From positions 343,650-407,649 of the forward strand of contig CAZUEX010000002.1 in NCBI GenBank assembly GCA_964619535.1: DNA of 64,000 nt, read 5' to 3'. Made by a program: the position numbers and the translations under genes. This DNA is from Leptonema sp964619535. Its GTDB lineage: Bacteria > Spirochaetota > Leptospiria > Leptospirales > Leptonemataceae. Each line of letters begins with the position of its first letter. The stretch's first letter is position 1. A model generated the notes under the pieces. It had not been told where the DNA came from. It saw only the letters and a list, made by a program, of their open reading frames with translations, and did not search any database. Of the stretch, positions 1-9,369 are shown one piece after another.

Positions 1-351
1 CTACTTGGTACCTACGTGCTTTCGTCTGGCTACTACGATGCATACTATCATCAGGCCGAGAAGGCACGTAAGATGGTTCGCGACGAATATCGACAGTTCT
101 TTTCGGATGTCGATCTTATCGTGCAGCCCACATCGCCGACCACGGCCTTCAAGATTGGTGAAAAGGCAGACAATCCGCTGGCCATGTACAAAAGCGACCT
201 GCTGACGATTGCCGTGAACCTGGGAGGCGTGCCTGCCCTGAATCTGCCGTATGGCGAAGACGAGAACGGCCTGCCCATCGGTATTCAGGTCACCGGCAAA
301 CACTTTGACGAGGATCTGATTCTACGGTTTGCAAGAAGCCTTGAGGGCTGA
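1..351 (+). CDS. gatA: Glutamyl-tRNA(Gln) amidotransferase subunit A, C-terminal part
   Basis: The window opens inside this gene, and the reading frame runs from base 1 to a TGA at 349-351 (about 116 codons). The peptide has the typical GatA C-terminus: LLGTYVLSSGYYDAYY at the very start, then VQPTSPTTAF and GGVPALNLPYG, and an ending of the GIQVTGKHFDED kind. GatA is the amidase subunit of GatCAB, which converts Glu-tRNA(Gln) to Gln-tRNA(Gln) in the cytosol. The catalytic Ser-Ser-Lys triad lies upstream of the window and cannot be checked. An internal GTG at 16 is not a start. The gene is convergent with the ABC-F gene that follows. Confidence 0.93.
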   Translation, partial: LLGTYVLSSGYYDAYYHQAEKARKMVRDEYRQFFSDVDLIVQPTSPTTAFKIGEKADNPLAMYKSDLLTIAVNLGGVPALNLPYGEDENGLPIGIQVTGKHFDEDLILRFARSLEG

Positions 352-352
352 T

Positions 353-366
353 TCCGGGCCCCCGGA
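353..366. terminator. Short GC hairpin between convergent gatA and uup
   Basis: TCCGGG-CC-CCCGGA is a perfect short inverted repeat immediately after the gatA stop. There is no T-tract, so it is only a weak terminator candidate for the gatA side. A second imperfect repeat (AAGGG/CCCTT) lies at about 399-414, next to the uup stop. Confidence 0.3.
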
Positions 367-406
367 TCGGAGGCCTTGAACTTCGAGTAACAGGCTGTAA
401 GGGGCT

Positions 407-2224
407 TTAAGGCCCTTTGCGGGCCTCCAGCTCTTTCCAGCGTTCGTAAAGGGCATCTACCTTCTGCTGCAGCTCTTCCATTGTTGTGCAGGCCTCGGCC
501 AGCCTGGCCGGATCGGAGGCCACGGCAGGATCCTCGATTCTGGCCCGGGCCTGATCCAGGGCCTCTTCTGCCTTGAGAATCTTTGCTTCCATCTGATCGA
601 GTTCTTTGCGCTCCGCCTTGCTGAGCTTCTGCGGCCTGCCTGCCTTTTTTTCTTCAGCCATGCGCTGCGTGGACCGTGCTTCCTGCCGCTCTTTTGCCCG
701 ACGCTCTTCTTCTCTGGAAGTGATTACATCCTGCCACTGAAAGTAGTCTGCAAAGTACTCTGCATGGCCCTGGCCATCAAGATGCAGGATCTCATCGCTT
801 AACCTGTTCAAAAAGAAGCGATCGTGTGAGATAAGAACCACGGCGCCTGGAAACTCTTCAATGCTCTCTTCGAGGACTTCCAGGGATTGTATGTCGAGGT
901 CGTTTGTCGGTTCATCGAGAAGCAGCACATCGGCACTCTGCACCATCAGTCGAGCAATCAGAATGCGAGCCTGTTCACCGCCGGACAGGGAGCGAACAGG
1001 CATATCCAGCTGTTCCGGATCGAAAAGAAAGCGTTTTGCAAAGGCTGCCACATGGATGCTACGTCCCTGGTAGATCACCGAGTCGCCACCCATAGGAGAC
1101 AGTGCTTTGCGCAGGGGCTCATCCGGGTTCAATGTCTGTCTGCGTTGATCAAAATGCACAATGCGCAGGTTATCGGCTCGTTTGATCGTTCCAGCATCCG
1201 GTTCGAGCTCGCCGGTCAGTATCCGCATCAGGGTGCTTTTGCCTGCACCGTTACGTCCCATCAGACCGATGCAGCTGCCCGGTGAAAGGATCAGGTCAAG
1301 GTCGGCAAAGAGGATGCGCTGGCCGATCGTTTTCTTGATGCCGCTGCATTCAATGAGGCGCCTCGTCTTTCTGCCCGTAGAATCGAACTCGATCTGCAGC
1401 CTTTTGTTCTGCTCATTTCGATGCCTGATCTGTGAAAAGTCCTTCTTCAGCTTTTCCGCTGCATCGATGCGATACTGTGCCTTGGTCGTACGGGCCTTTG
1501 GCATGCGCCGCAGCCATTCCGTCTCTTTTCGAAGCCGGTTTGCCAGGGAGGCCTGCTGTGCTGCCTGTCCTGCAAGGAACTCCTGTTTGCGCTCCAGAAA
1601 GGTGGAGTAGTTCCCCGGTGTGCTGAAGATCCCGTCCGGAAACATGCGGTTTACTTCAATGATTCGATCGGTTACGTTTTCGAGAAAGTAGCGGTCATGG
1701 CTGATGACGACATACGAAAATGAGGCCTCGTTCAATGTCTTCTCCAGCCAGAGGATCGTTTCCAGGTCCAGGTGGTTGGTTGGCTCATCCAGCAACAGCA
1801 GATCGGGATCCTGTAACATGGCAGCAGCAATGGCAAGTCGCTTGCGCTGCCCACCGGAAAGCTCGCCGAATCTCTGCCCGGTCTTCAGCCCAAGATCGAC
1901 TGCGGTTTTTTCAGCCAGCTCGTAGCGTTCATGTTCTTCTGGATGAGAAGCAAGGGCCTGGAGCAGGATCTGTTCGATGGTCTGCCCTTCCTCGTATGGT
2001 TCGGATTGCGAAACATAGATCCGGCGCAATCCCTTGCGAACCGTAACCGTACCACTGTGCGGCTCTTCAAGGCCTGCCAGTATGCGAAGCAGGGTGGATT
2101 TTCCTGCTCCGTTTGGACCGATCAGGCCAACCCGTTCTTCATCATGGATCCCGAAAGAAAGGTCTGTGAAAAGCTCGCGGGAAAACGATTTACTGACCGA
2201 TTGAAAGTGAACCTGGGCTGCCAT
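407..2224 (-). CDS. uup: ABC-F family ATPase, Uup type
   Basis: This is a soluble twin-ATPase protein of about 605 aa with no membrane domain. ABC domain 1 has Walker A GPNGAGKST (about 36-44), signature LSGGQ (122-126) and Walker B DLLLLDE (141-147). Domain 2 has GRNGAGKST (323-331), LSGGE (413-417) and a DEPTNDLDI segment typical of Uup. A basic, coiled-coil tail (about 545-600) matches the Uup C-terminal DNA-binding domain. ABC-F proteins act on ribosomes; Uup is also linked to branched-DNA and transposon-excision phenotypes. I chose the ATG at 2224 because MAAQVHFQSV aligns with the family start. The frame stays open to 2347, which would overlap the leader of the divergent ankyrin gene. 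No clear Shine-Dalgarno (SD) is seen at 2224. Confidence 0.85.
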   Translation of the reverse strand: MAAQVHFQSVSKSFSRELFTDLSFGIHDEERVGLIGPNGAGKSTLLRILAGLEEPHSGTVTVRKGLRRIYVSQSEPYEEGQTIEQILLQALASHPEEHERYELAEKTAVDLGLKTGQRFGELSGGQRKRLAIAAAMLQDPDLLLLDEPTNHLDLETILWLEKTLNEASFSYVVISHDRYFLENVTDRIIEVNRMFPDGIFSTPGNYSTFLERKQEFLAGQAAQQASLANRLRKETEWLRRMPKARTTKAQYRIDAAEKLKKDFSQIRHRNEQNKRLQIEFDSTGRKTRRLIECSGIKKTIGQRILFADLDLILSPGSCIGLMGRNGAGKSTLMRILTGELEPDAGTIKRADNLRIVHFDQRRQTLNPDEPLRKALSPMGGDSVIYQGRSIHVAAFAKRFLFDPEQLDMPVRSLSGGEQARILIARLMVQSADVLLLDEPTNDLDIQSLEVLEESIEEFPGAVVLISHDRFFLNRLSDEILHLDGQGHAEYFADYFQWQDVITSREEERRAKERQEARSTQRMAEEKKAGRPQKLSKAERKELDQMEAKILKAEEALDQARARIEDPAVASDPARLAEACTTMEELQQKVDALYERWKELEARKGP

Positions 2225-2370
2225 GGACTGATCAGCATTTTGATTCGAAGCCGTAGGGGAAGTGAATTTCGAGAATACTGTGCCGCCTGCACAGGCCTTT
2301 GAAACGGGTAAAAAAAAGTAGACCGCATCCGTTTTCATGCGTCTCATCGGTCATCAAGGCAGGAGAAAGG

Positions 2371-3786
2371 ATGCAAAAAATGACACTTCGTAAGGGCGTT
2401 TCCGCCACGATTCTGGTTGGGGCGCTGCTCCTGTCATTGTCGATACTGGCCGCACCATCGACCCGGCAGATGAACGATGCCATCTGTGACGGTTCTCTTA
2501 CAGCCGTGAAGTCGTTGCTGGCCAGAGGTTACAACGTCAATACACCGCTGAAGGATTCGGGTCTGACCGCTCTCGGCCTTGCCTCCTACTGCTACGGTGG
2601 TCGGCCGGCGATCGCCGACTATCTGCTTTCACAAGGAGCCAACGTTAACAGGCACGAAAAGCCAGGCTATTCCAACCTTATGTGGGCACTGCGCAGCGTA
2701 AAGAGAGAAGGCGATGCCATGCACAGGGTGGCCTGGAGGATGATTCGTCAGGGAGCGAACCTCAACTATCAGGATCCTGCTACCGGTCGAACGGCGCTGA
2801 TGATTGCCGCAGGAAGGGGAGACAGAGCCATGGTTGAGTACATCCTGAAAAGCGGCGCATCGAAAGCCTTGAAAACGAAGGGAGACTGGTGTGTTACAGG
2901 CACCGGTATTTCCTGTTCTGCGGCAGACTATGCCAGGTTGGGTGGCCATGTTTCGCTGGCCTTACTGCTTGAAGGAAAGGATCCAGAACAGTATGAATCA
3001 ACCCTGTACCATGCCGTAAAGACAGAGGATCGGGACCGTATTCGTCTTTTGATTGCACAGGGGGTTAACGTAAACGAACAAGAACCGCTTTCCCGTCGTA
3101 CGGCCCTGCATTATGCCGTCGGTGTTGACTCTCCTGATATCATTCACCTGCTTCTCGCTGCCGGTGCCCTTCCGTCACCCGTGGACTATGCCGGCGTCAC
3201 ACCACTTCGCGATGCCATTGTTGGACGTAAGAAAGAGGCAGCACTGGCTTTGATTGAAGGTGGTGCAAGAGGGGATGTGGAGCAGCGTCAGGGTTGTGGC
3301 GGTGGCCTGACAGAGTTTGGCTGGGCCTTGAACTACTCTCAGTTCGACATTGCGAAGTTGTTGATTACTCGCAATCGTCTGGACCTGAAGGGAGGCTGGG
3401 CTTTGTTTCGCGAGGTCGATGGCCGATCGGCGGAAAGCGTTGAGGTGGCGAGTATGCTGCTGGAGCGTGGTGCAAAACCGCCTGAAGACTACATTGCAAC
3501 GCTTGAAATGTGGAGCAGCCGCTACGGCTTCAAATATGCCCTGCAGATCGCGCAGCTGGTGCAGAATGCTGCAGAACACATTCCAGATCAGGATGTTGTG
3601 CACACCGACGATGCCGTCCCTGGCGAAGAGCCGGAGTGGGTCTTTGTGGACCGCGGTATGCAGAGTAAGCTGGTGGTAAAACAGCGATCGCTATCCCCTG
3701 AAATGGAAGGAAGGATTGAAACGGGCCGCCGCTCTGTCGATGGCCTGGGACGTATTGACAGCGGGGCCGATCTTCCACCCCGCTGA
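2371..3786 (+). CDS. Secreted ankyrin-repeat protein
   Basis: A 471-aa product with a signal peptide (basic start, hydrophobic core about 9-26, cleavage near LAA-PS). It is followed by ankyrin-type repeats: ADYLLSQGANVN, TALMIAAGRGDRAMVEYIL, LLIAQGVNVNEQ and TALHYAVGVDSPDIIHLLL. Ankyrin repeats mediate protein-protein contacts; the signal peptide puts this copy outside the cytoplasm, probably in the periplasm. The C-terminal 80 residues are acidic and show no repeat. The ATG at 2371 is preferred because AGGAG (2361-2365) lies 5 nt upstream. The frame is open back to 2299 without a better site. It is divergent from uup. Confidence 0.8.
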   Translation: MQKMTLRKGVSATILVGALLLSLSILAAPSTRQMNDAICDGSLTAVKSLLARGYNVNTPLKDSGLTALGLASYCYGGRPAIADYLLSQGANVNRHEKPGYSNLMWALRSVKREGDAMHRVAWRMIRQGANLNYQDPATGRTALMIAAGRGDRAMVEYILKSGASKALKTKGDWCVTGTGISCSAADYARLGGHVSLALLLEGKDPEQYESTLYHAVKTEDRDRIRLLIAQGVNVNEQEPLSRRTALHYAVGVDSPDIIHLLLAAGALPSPVDYAGVTPLRDAIVGRKKEAALALIEGGARGDVEQRQGCGGGLTEFGWALNYSQFDIAKLLITRNRLDLKGGWALFREVDGRSAESVEVASMLLERGAKPPEDYIATLEMWSSRYGFKYALQIAQLVQNAAEHIPDQDVVHTDDAVPGEEPEWVFVDRGMQSKLVVKQRSLSPEMEGRIETGRRSVDGLGRIDSGADLPPR

Positions 3787-3803
3787 TCCTATTTCCGGTA
3801 TGC

Positions 3804-4787
3804 CTATGGGATGAGCACAATCGATCCCATGCTTTTTCGGCTGGCAAGTATCCGATGGGCTTCGGCTGCTGCATGTAAGGGCAGCTCTGCATGGATGTGG
3901 GCCGGAATACGGTTCTCGGCAAAGGCCTGGAAGACGGCCTGGCCTGCTGCAGCTCGTTCCTCGGGGTCGGCCATCATCGTAAACAGGGTGGGACGTTGCA
4001 GACCAAGCGATCCCATCCGACCGAGCTCACCGATATCGACAGGCGGTACCGGTCCACTTGCATTGCCAAACGAGATCAACAGCCCGAACGGTGCCAGGCA
4101 CTGGAGAGAGGCGCGAAAGGTCGAGGCCCCTGTGCCGTCATAAACGATCGGAACGCCCTCCTTTACCACAGAGCGCAGCCTTGCCGGCAAAGCGTCCATG
4201 TCGTCTTTGCTCGAGGCAACAAAGACCGTATGCGCCCCCATCTTTCGGGCAAGCTCTGCCTTTTCCTCGCTGGAAACAACGCCAATCACATGAATGCCCG
4301 TTGAGCTCAGCCATCGGGTTAGAACCAGACCAACGCCCCCGGCCGCTGCCTGCACCAGCACGTAGTCGCCCGGTGCAGGACGTTTCATTCTGGTCATGAG
4401 CATGTAGGCCGTCAGTCCCTTGAACAGAAAGGCAACCACCTGCGATGGCAGCACACCATCAGGAACAGGCAGGAGTAGATCGGCCGGAACGTTCCGTGCC
4501 GTCGCATAGGAGCCCGGCCCTGCATTCCCGTAGGCCACGCGGTCCCCCACAGCGAAGCCCTGCACCGCCTGGCCTACCGCTTCGATTCGCCCAACGGCCT
4601 CCATGCCAAGGCCGGCAGGCAGCGGAAGCGGATACAGGCCGGAGCGATGATACGTATCAATAAAGTTCACGCCAATGGCCTCATGACGCAGTCGTACCTC
4701 ATGAGGGGCCGGGTCCGGCAGGTTGAAGTCCACCAGTTCCATCACTTCGGGGCCGCCGGTCTTTTGGATCTCAATGCGCTGTTCCAT
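3804..4787 (-). CDS. NADPH:quinone oxidoreductase-like protein (MDR family, zinc-free)
   Basis: A 327-aa medium-chain dehydrogenase/reductase. The N-terminus (GGPEVMELVDFNLPDP, then GVNFIDTYHRSGLYPLPLP) is typical of the QOR/zeta-crystallin subfamily. The nucleotide-binding turn AAAGGVG lies near 148-154. The cysteine ligands of zinc alcohol dehydrogenases are absent. Members reduce quinones or other reactive carbonyl compounds with NADPH in the cytosol. It lies downstream of acnA on the same strand, but a strong terminator separates the two, so it probably has its own promoter. The precise substrate cannot be read from sequence. Confidence 0.85.
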   Translation of the reverse strand: MEQRIEIQKTGGPEVMELVDFNLPDPAPHEVRLRHEAIGVNFIDTYHRSGLYPLPLPAGLGMEAVGRIEAVGQAVQGFAVGDRVAYGNAGPGSYATARNVPADLLLPVPDGVLPSQVVAFLFKGLTAYMLMTRMKRPAPGDYVLVQAAAGGVGLVLTRWLSSTGIHVIGVVSSEEKAELARKMGAHTVFVASSKDDMDALPARLRSVVKEGVPIVYDGTGASTFRASLQCLAPFGLLISFGNASGPVPPVDIGELGRMGSLGLQRPTLFTMMADPEERAAAGQAVFQAFAENRIPAHIHAELPLHAAAEAHRILASRKSMGSIVLIP

Positions 4788-4865
4788 ATCGATTAACCTA
4801 CTGAAAGAGTGTGATGGAGTCCAGCCAGGATTTGCCTTACAGGATTCTCACCGCAATAAAACAAG

Positions 4866-4892
4866 AAAAAGGGCCCGCATTGCGAGCCCTTT
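4866..4892 (-). terminator. Intrinsic terminator of acnA
   Basis: Read on the minus strand, AAAGGGCTCGC-aat-GCGGGCCCTTTTT forms a GC-rich stem with A and T tracts on either side. It lies 26 bases after the acnA stop codon and is the clearest intrinsic terminator in the left half of the window. Confidence 0.85.
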
Positions 4893-4917
4893 CCTCTTGA
4901 TCAGCCTGTTTTCCGGC

Positions 4918-7599
4918 TTACTTCGACTGTAGAAAGTTACGAAGAACGGTCTGCAGAATGCCACCATTCCTGTAATAATGAACCTCTACCTGGTTATCCA
5001 GCCTGCACATAACCTGGAAGGTCTTCACGCCATCCTTTCCTTCGGCCTTTACCGTAAGCATGGCACGAGGCTTGATATCGTCGCTCAGGCCTTCGATCGT
5101 GAAGACCTCTTCTCCGGTAAGGCCCAGGCTTTCGTGAGACTGACCGTCTACGAAAACAAGAGGAAGCACACCCATACCGACGAGGTTGGAGCGGTGGATT
5201 CGCTCAAAGCTCTTGGCAATCACCGCCTTTACGCCAAGCAGGAAGGTTCCTTTGGCTGCCCAGTCCCGGGAAGAACCGGTACCGTATTCGGCGCCAGCCA
5301 GTACGATCAGAGGGACATTGTCTTCTCTGTATTTCATGGCTGCGTCGTAGATGAACATCTCTTCACCGGTAGGCAGATACCGTGTATAACCGCCTTCCTT
5401 GTTCACCAGCTGGTTACGCAGGCGCACGTTTGCAAAGGTTCCACGGGTCATGACCCGGTCGTTTCCACGGCGAGCTCCGTACTGGTTGAAGTCCTTCTTC
5501 TCAACGCCGTTCTCCATGAGGTATCGCCCTGCAGGGGAGTTCTCGGCGATAGAACCGGCAGGTGAGATGTGGTCTGTCGTGATCGAATCCCCTACCTTTA
5601 CAAGAACACGGGCCTTCTCAATATTCTTCACAGGAGGAATGTCAAGAGACATGTCCATAAAGAAAGGAGGCTCCTGCACGTAGGTGGACTTTTCATCAAA
5701 CTGAAAGATGTTGCCGGACGGTGCAGCAATGGCATTCCACATCTCGCTCATGTTGCGGACATTGCCATAGCGTTCGGTGAACATCGAAGGAAGGACACTG
5801 GTAGCGATGGCATCCTGGATCTCCTGGTTTGTGGGCCAGATGTCTTTCAGAAAAACGTCCTTACCGTCTTTGTCTTTGCCAATCGGTTCAGAGGTGAAAT
5901 CGATATTGACCGTACCGGCGATGGCATAGGCAACAACGAGCGGTGGACTGGCCAGGAAGTTTGCCTTCACATGGGGTGAGATACGTCCTTCGAAGTTTCG
6001 GTTTCCGGACAGGACGGCTGAAACAACCAGCGTTCCATCGTTGATGGCCTTGACGACGGGCTCCGGCAGTGGTCCGGAGTTACCGATACAGGTCGTACAT
6101 CCGTAGCCGACGGTCTGGAAGCCAAGCTGGTTCAGATAAGGGGCCAGTCCGGCCTTTTCCAGGTAATCGGTAACGACACGAGATCCTGGAGCCAGAGACG
6201 TTTTCACGAAGGGCTTTGTGGTCAGGCCTTTCTCGACGGCCTTTTTGGCAACGAGTCCGGCGCCGATCAACACGGCCGGATTGGATGTGTTGGTGCAGGA
6301 GGTGATAGCAGCAATGACCACGTCGCCATGGTGCAGCTCGGCGTTGTAATCCGCTTCGATCTTAACGGCTGCTTCGGTTTTATCTCCCAGGTCGTATCCG
6401 CCTTCCTTCACGCTTCGGGTCATCAGGCCCTGCCAGGTCTTCTTCAGCTCCTTCATCGGAATGCGGTCCTGAGGACGCTTCGGTCCGGCAAGAGAAGGCT
6501 CAACGGTGGACAGATCGAGTTCGAGGATGTCTGTGTATTCGGGCTCCGGAGAGCTGTCCGTACGGAACAGGCCCTGTTCTTTGAAGTAGCGCTCTACGAG
6601 GTCGATCTGTTCGTCCGAACGGCCTGTCTTTTTGAGATAATTCAGGGTTTCAGCATCGACAGGGAAGTAGCCGGTTGTGGCACCGTATTCCGGAGCCATG
6701 TTGGCAATGGTGGCCCGGTCCGTCAGGCTGAGGTTGGAAAGGCCAGGTCCGAAGAACTCTACAAACTTCTCAACGACGCCACGCTGACGAAGCATCTGTG
6801 TAACGGTAAGCACCAGGTCGGTGGCCGTGGCCCCTTCAGGCAGCTCGCCTTTCAGCCTGAAGCCGATAACCTCGGGCACAAGCATGTACAGCGGCTGGCC
6901 CAGCATGACGGCTTCGGCTTCGATACCACCCACGCCCCAGCCAACGACACCAATACCGTTGATCATCGTTGTATGCGAGTCGGTACCGACAAGAGAGTCG
7001 GGGAAGGCCTCACCGTTGCGTGTCAGAACGACACCGGCCAGGTATTCCATGTTCACCTGGTGAACGATACCGGCACCGGGAGGAACGACGCCGAAGTTAT
7101 CGAAGGCCTGCTGTCCCCATTTCAGGAACTCATAGCGCTCACGGTTTCGCTGGAATTCCAGCTCCATGTTTTTCTTCAGGGCGTCATCGCTGCCGAAGAA
7201 GTCGACCTGTACGGAGTGGTCAATCACCAGGTCAACCCGCACCAGGGGATTGATGCGTGCAGGATCGCCTTTCATGCGCACCATGGCATTGCGCAGGGCG
7301 GCCAGGTCGACAACGCAGGGCACGCCTGTGAAGTCTTGCAGAACGACCCGCCCGGGCTTGAAGGGAAATTCTCCTTCGGGCACCTTCCGGGGATTGTAGG
7401 AGGCCAGGGAAAGAACGTCTTTGTCCTCCAGAACAAAGTTGTCCACGTTACGAAGTGCAGTTTCAAGCAGGATGCGAATGGAATAAGGAACGCGGCTCAG
7501 CGAAAAGCCAGTCTCTTTTTCAAGTGTGTCAAATCTGTATATCTTGAACTCGCCCGCTTTCGAGCTCAGTTTAGCAGCGGTTTTGTCTCGGAGTGTCAT
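4918..7599 (-). CDS. acnA: Aconitate hydratase A
   Basis: An 893-aa aconitase of the AcnA/IRP1 type, interconverting citrate and isocitrate in the TCA cycle. The three [4Fe-4S] ligands are visible in TSCTNTSNP (Cys near 435) and GCTTCIGN (Cys near 501 and 504), the spacing expected for AcnA. The swivel domain motif GAEYGTGSSRDWAAKG is present near the C-terminus. The ATG at 7599 is chosen because GAGG sits about 7 nt upstream and MTLRDK... matches the family start; the frame is open back to 7644. With sucCD in the same window it supports a working oxidative TCA cycle. Its own terminator and a candidate promoter suggest a single-gene unit. Confidence 0.96.
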   Translation of the reverse strand: MTLRDKTAAKLSSKAGEFKIYRFDTLEKETGFSLSRVPYSIRILLETALRNVDNFVLEDKDVLSLASYNPRKVPEGEFPFKPGRVVLQDFTGVPCVVDLAALRNAMVRMKGDPARINPLVRVDLVIDHSVQVDFFGSDDALKKNMELEFQRNRERYEFLKWGQQAFDNFGVVPPGAGIVHQVNMEYLAGVVLTRNGEAFPDSLVGTDSHTTMINGIGVVGWGVGGIEAEAVMLGQPLYMLVPEVIGFRLKGELPEGATATDLVLTVTQMLRQRGVVEKFVEFFGPGLSNLSLTDRATIANMAPEYGATTGYFPVDAETLNYLKKTGRSDEQIDLVERYFKEQGLFRTDSSPEPEYTDILELDLSTVEPSLAGPKRPQDRIPMKELKKTWQGLMTRSVKEGGYDLGDKTEAAVKIEADYNAELHHGDVVIAAITSCTNTSNPAVLIGAGLVAKKAVEKGLTTKPFVKTSLAPGSRVVTDYLEKAGLAPYLNQLGFQTVGYGCTTCIGNSGPLPEPVVKAINDGTLVVSAVLSGNRNFEGRISPHVKANFLASPPLVVAYAIAGTVNIDFTSEPIGKDKDGKDVFLKDIWPTNQEIQDAIATSVLPSMFTERYGNVRNMSEMWNAIAAPSGNIFQFDEKSTYVQEPPFFMDMSLDIPPVKNIEKARVLVKVGDSITTDHISPAGSIAENSPAGRYLMENGVEKKDFNQYGARRGNDRVMTRGTFANVRLRNQLVNKEGGYTRYLPTGEEMFIYDAAMKYREDNVPLIVLAGAEYGTGSSRDWAAKGTFLLGVKAVIAKSFERIHRSNLVGMGVLPLVFVDGQSHESLGLTGEEVFTIEGLSDDIKPRAMLTVKAEGKDGVKTFQVMCRLDNQVEVHYYRNGGILQTVLRNFLQSK

Positions 7600-7639
7600 G
7601 CGCAACCTCAATTGGATTTGCCGGGAAGAGCTCCCTGAA

Positions 7640-7670
7640 ATCATAAAAAAAATTAAATATCCGGTGTCAA
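7640..7670 (-). promoter_or_regulatory. Candidate sigma70-like promoter of acnA
   Basis: On the minus strand TTGACA (7670-7665) is followed after 19 nt by TATGAT (7645-7640). Both hexamers are good, but the spacer is longer than the preferred 17 nt. The spacer is very A/T rich (a run of eight T). The site lies 40-70 bases upstream of the acnA start, the right place for its promoter. Confidence 0.45.
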
Positions 7671-7738
7671 GTCATATCGAATGCCTTTCAGTATAGAAGA
7701 AACACATTCTTCGCCTGCCCGGTCATGGCAGCCGCAGC

Positions 7739-7761
7739 CCCGCCCTCCAGTCGGAGGCGGG
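7739..7761 (-). terminator. Bulged GC hairpin downstream of panB
   Basis: CCCGCCCTCC-agtc-GGAGGCGGG forms a nine-pair stem with one bulged C, 43 bases past the panB stop. No T-tract follows on the minus strand, so it is a weak terminator or RNA-stabilising hairpin. The rest of the 204-bp acnA-panB gap shows only the acnA promoter candidate. Confidence 0.35.
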
Positions 7762-7803
7762 TCGTTTCTGTCGCGGACAGAGCAGACGGGGGAGCAGGGC
7801 GGC

Positions 7804-8613
7804 CTATGCAGGACTGTTTTCGGGGCCCGGGAACTGGCCTGACTTCACGTCTGCATCGTAGCGGCCAATGGCCTCGATCCAGCGCTGTGCCGATTCATCG
7901 TACTTCTTCGCATGCTTCGGAGAGAAGTCAGGAAGCAACCCGAGCAGGTCGTGAAAAACCTGCACCTGACCATCACAATGAGGCCCGGCACCGATACCAA
8001 TCGTCGGAATCTGAACGGCCTCGGTGACACGTTTTGCAAGCGCAGAAGGCATGAGCTCAAGGACAAGGGCGTAGCATCCGGCATCCTGCAAGGCCTTTGC
8101 CTGATCGATCAGATGCAGGGCTGCATCATCAGAGCGTCCCTGCACGCGAAAACCGCCCAGACTGAGATAGCTCTGCGGAGTAAATCCGATATGACCTATT
8201 ACCGGTGCTCCCGCTGAAACGACCTTCTCTATGATGGCCAGGGTATCCCGGTCTGCGCCTTCCAGCTTGATGGACTGGGCCTCGGTTTGCTGGATCAGTC
8301 GAAGGGCATTGTCTACACCCTGTTCTACGGAGGCATGGTAGGTGCCGAAAGGAAGATCGACAATGAGAAAGCTGTTCGGTGCACCGCGACGGACACACTG
8401 ACCATGATAGATGACGTGTTCCAGTAATACCGGCATGGTGGACTTCTGTCCCTGGAAAACCATACCCATGGAATCTCCGACCAGAAGGGCATCAATGCCG
8501 GCCCGTTCCACAAGAAGGGCCGATGTGGCATCGTAGCAGGTCAATACACTGATCTTCTCCCCTTTCTGTTTTCTTTCGATCCAGTCTCTGGGATAGCGCA
8601 GTTTACGGCTCAT
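7804..8613 (-). CDS. panB: 3-methyl-2-oxobutanoate hydroxymethyltransferase
   Basis: A 269-aa enzyme that makes ketopantoate from 2-ketoisovalerate and methylenetetrahydrofolate, the first committed step of pantothenate/CoA synthesis. Family motifs are clear: SVLTCYDATSALL near 22-34, LVGDSMGMV (metal-binding Asp), VIYHGQCV, VIGHIGFTPQS, and IGIGAGPHCDGQVQVFHDLLG near the C-terminus. Length is normal. The start at 8613 has AGGTG about 6 nt upstream. It lies 51 bases downstream of the tetR-like gene on the same strand, so cotranscription is possible although no functional link is obvious. Confidence 0.96.
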   Translation of the reverse strand: MSRKLRYPRDWIERKQKGEKISVLTCYDATSALLVERAGIDALLVGDSMGMVFQGQKSTMPVLLEHVIYHGQCVRRGAPNSFLIVDLPFGTYHASVEQGVDNALRLIQQTEAQSIKLEGADRDTLAIIEKVVSAGAPVIGHIGFTPQSYLSLGGFRVQGRSDDAALHLIDQAKALQDAGCYALVLELMPSALAKRVTEAVQIPTIGIGAGPHCDGQVQVFHDLLGLLPDFSPKHAKKYDESAQRWIEAIGRYDADVKSGQFPGPENSPA

Positions 8614-8664
8614 AACACACCTTTTTTTCTGTCCGGTCTGGTTGCAATCAAAGTGAAATGGCTG

Positions 8665-9360
8665 TTAGCGAGAACGATACCGGTCCAGTTGATCCAGGAT
8701 GAGCTGCAGGCCGAACTCAAACTCCTCTGTAAAGGCGTCGGTTGATGCATTGTGCATGGCCTGCTCCATGACTTCGGTAAGATACGGAGCTGCTTGCAGC
8801 AATGGCATCATGGATCGTGCAAAGTCCGGAAGCTGTTCTTCCGTTACCGACCAGTTGAGCTCCTGGGCAAGAAAGCCATAAATGTAGCTGTCCAGCACCA
8901 GGAAGGCACGGTAGGCCATAACGACAGAAAAGCCTGCCTGACGCAGAATGGCCAGGACCCGTTCTGCATACTGGATGCGAACAGCGGAGAGGCGCTTCCG
9001 TGATTCAAAGAGAGCGATCGCCCATGGATGGGCCTTGAACTGCAAACGGGCCGATCGTGCCCGTTCTGCCATGGCCTCCTTCCATCGTGATACCTCCCCG
9101 GCCGACAGTACAGGAACATCGATCTGCGCAATGACCAGATCTACCAGGCCGTCCAGCAACTCTTCCTTATCAGCGATGTGCTTGTACAGGGACATCGCTT
9201 CTACTTTCAGGGCGGAGGCAAGGCGACGCATCGACAGCACCTCCAGCCCGTCCTGGTCTGCAATCTGCAGTGCGGTGTTCAGAATACGCACCCTGCTCAG
9301 TGGCTGTCTGGCATGCGGCGTTTTCGGTTTTCTCGGTGATAGTTTCTTATCTGGTGGCAT
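8665..9360 (-). CDS. TetR-family transcriptional regulator
   Basis: A 231-aa repressor-type protein. A basic N-terminal tail (1-22) is followed by the TetR helix-turn-helix (about 24-70: SRVRILNTALQIADQDGLEVLSM, RRLASALKV, AMSLYKHI). The C-terminal half resembles the tetracycline-repressor-like ligand domain (TetR_C), with a LDGLVDLVIAQI segment. It is divergently transcribed from an alcohol dehydrogenase-like gene, and a perfect palindrome lies in the short space between them. This arrangement points to repression of the neighbouring oxidoreductase and probably of itself. The inducer is unknown. Confidence 0.88.
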   Translation of the reverse strand: MPPDKKLSPRKPKTPHARQPLSRVRILNTALQIADQDGLEVLSMRRLASALKVEAMSLYKHIADKEELLDGLVDLVIAQIDVPVLSAGEVSRWKEAMAERARSARLQFKAHPWAIALFESRKRLSAVRIQYAERVLAILRQAGFSVVMAYRAFLVLDSYIYGFLAQELNWSVTEEQLPDFARSMMPLLQAAPYLTEVMEQAMHNASTDAFTEEFEFGLQLILDQLDRYRSR

Positions 9361-9369
9361 GGTTTCTTA

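Noticed and set aside
6328..7638. 436-codon open frame on the plus strand
   Set aside because: Antisense to acnA, whose frame has all expected cluster ligands.
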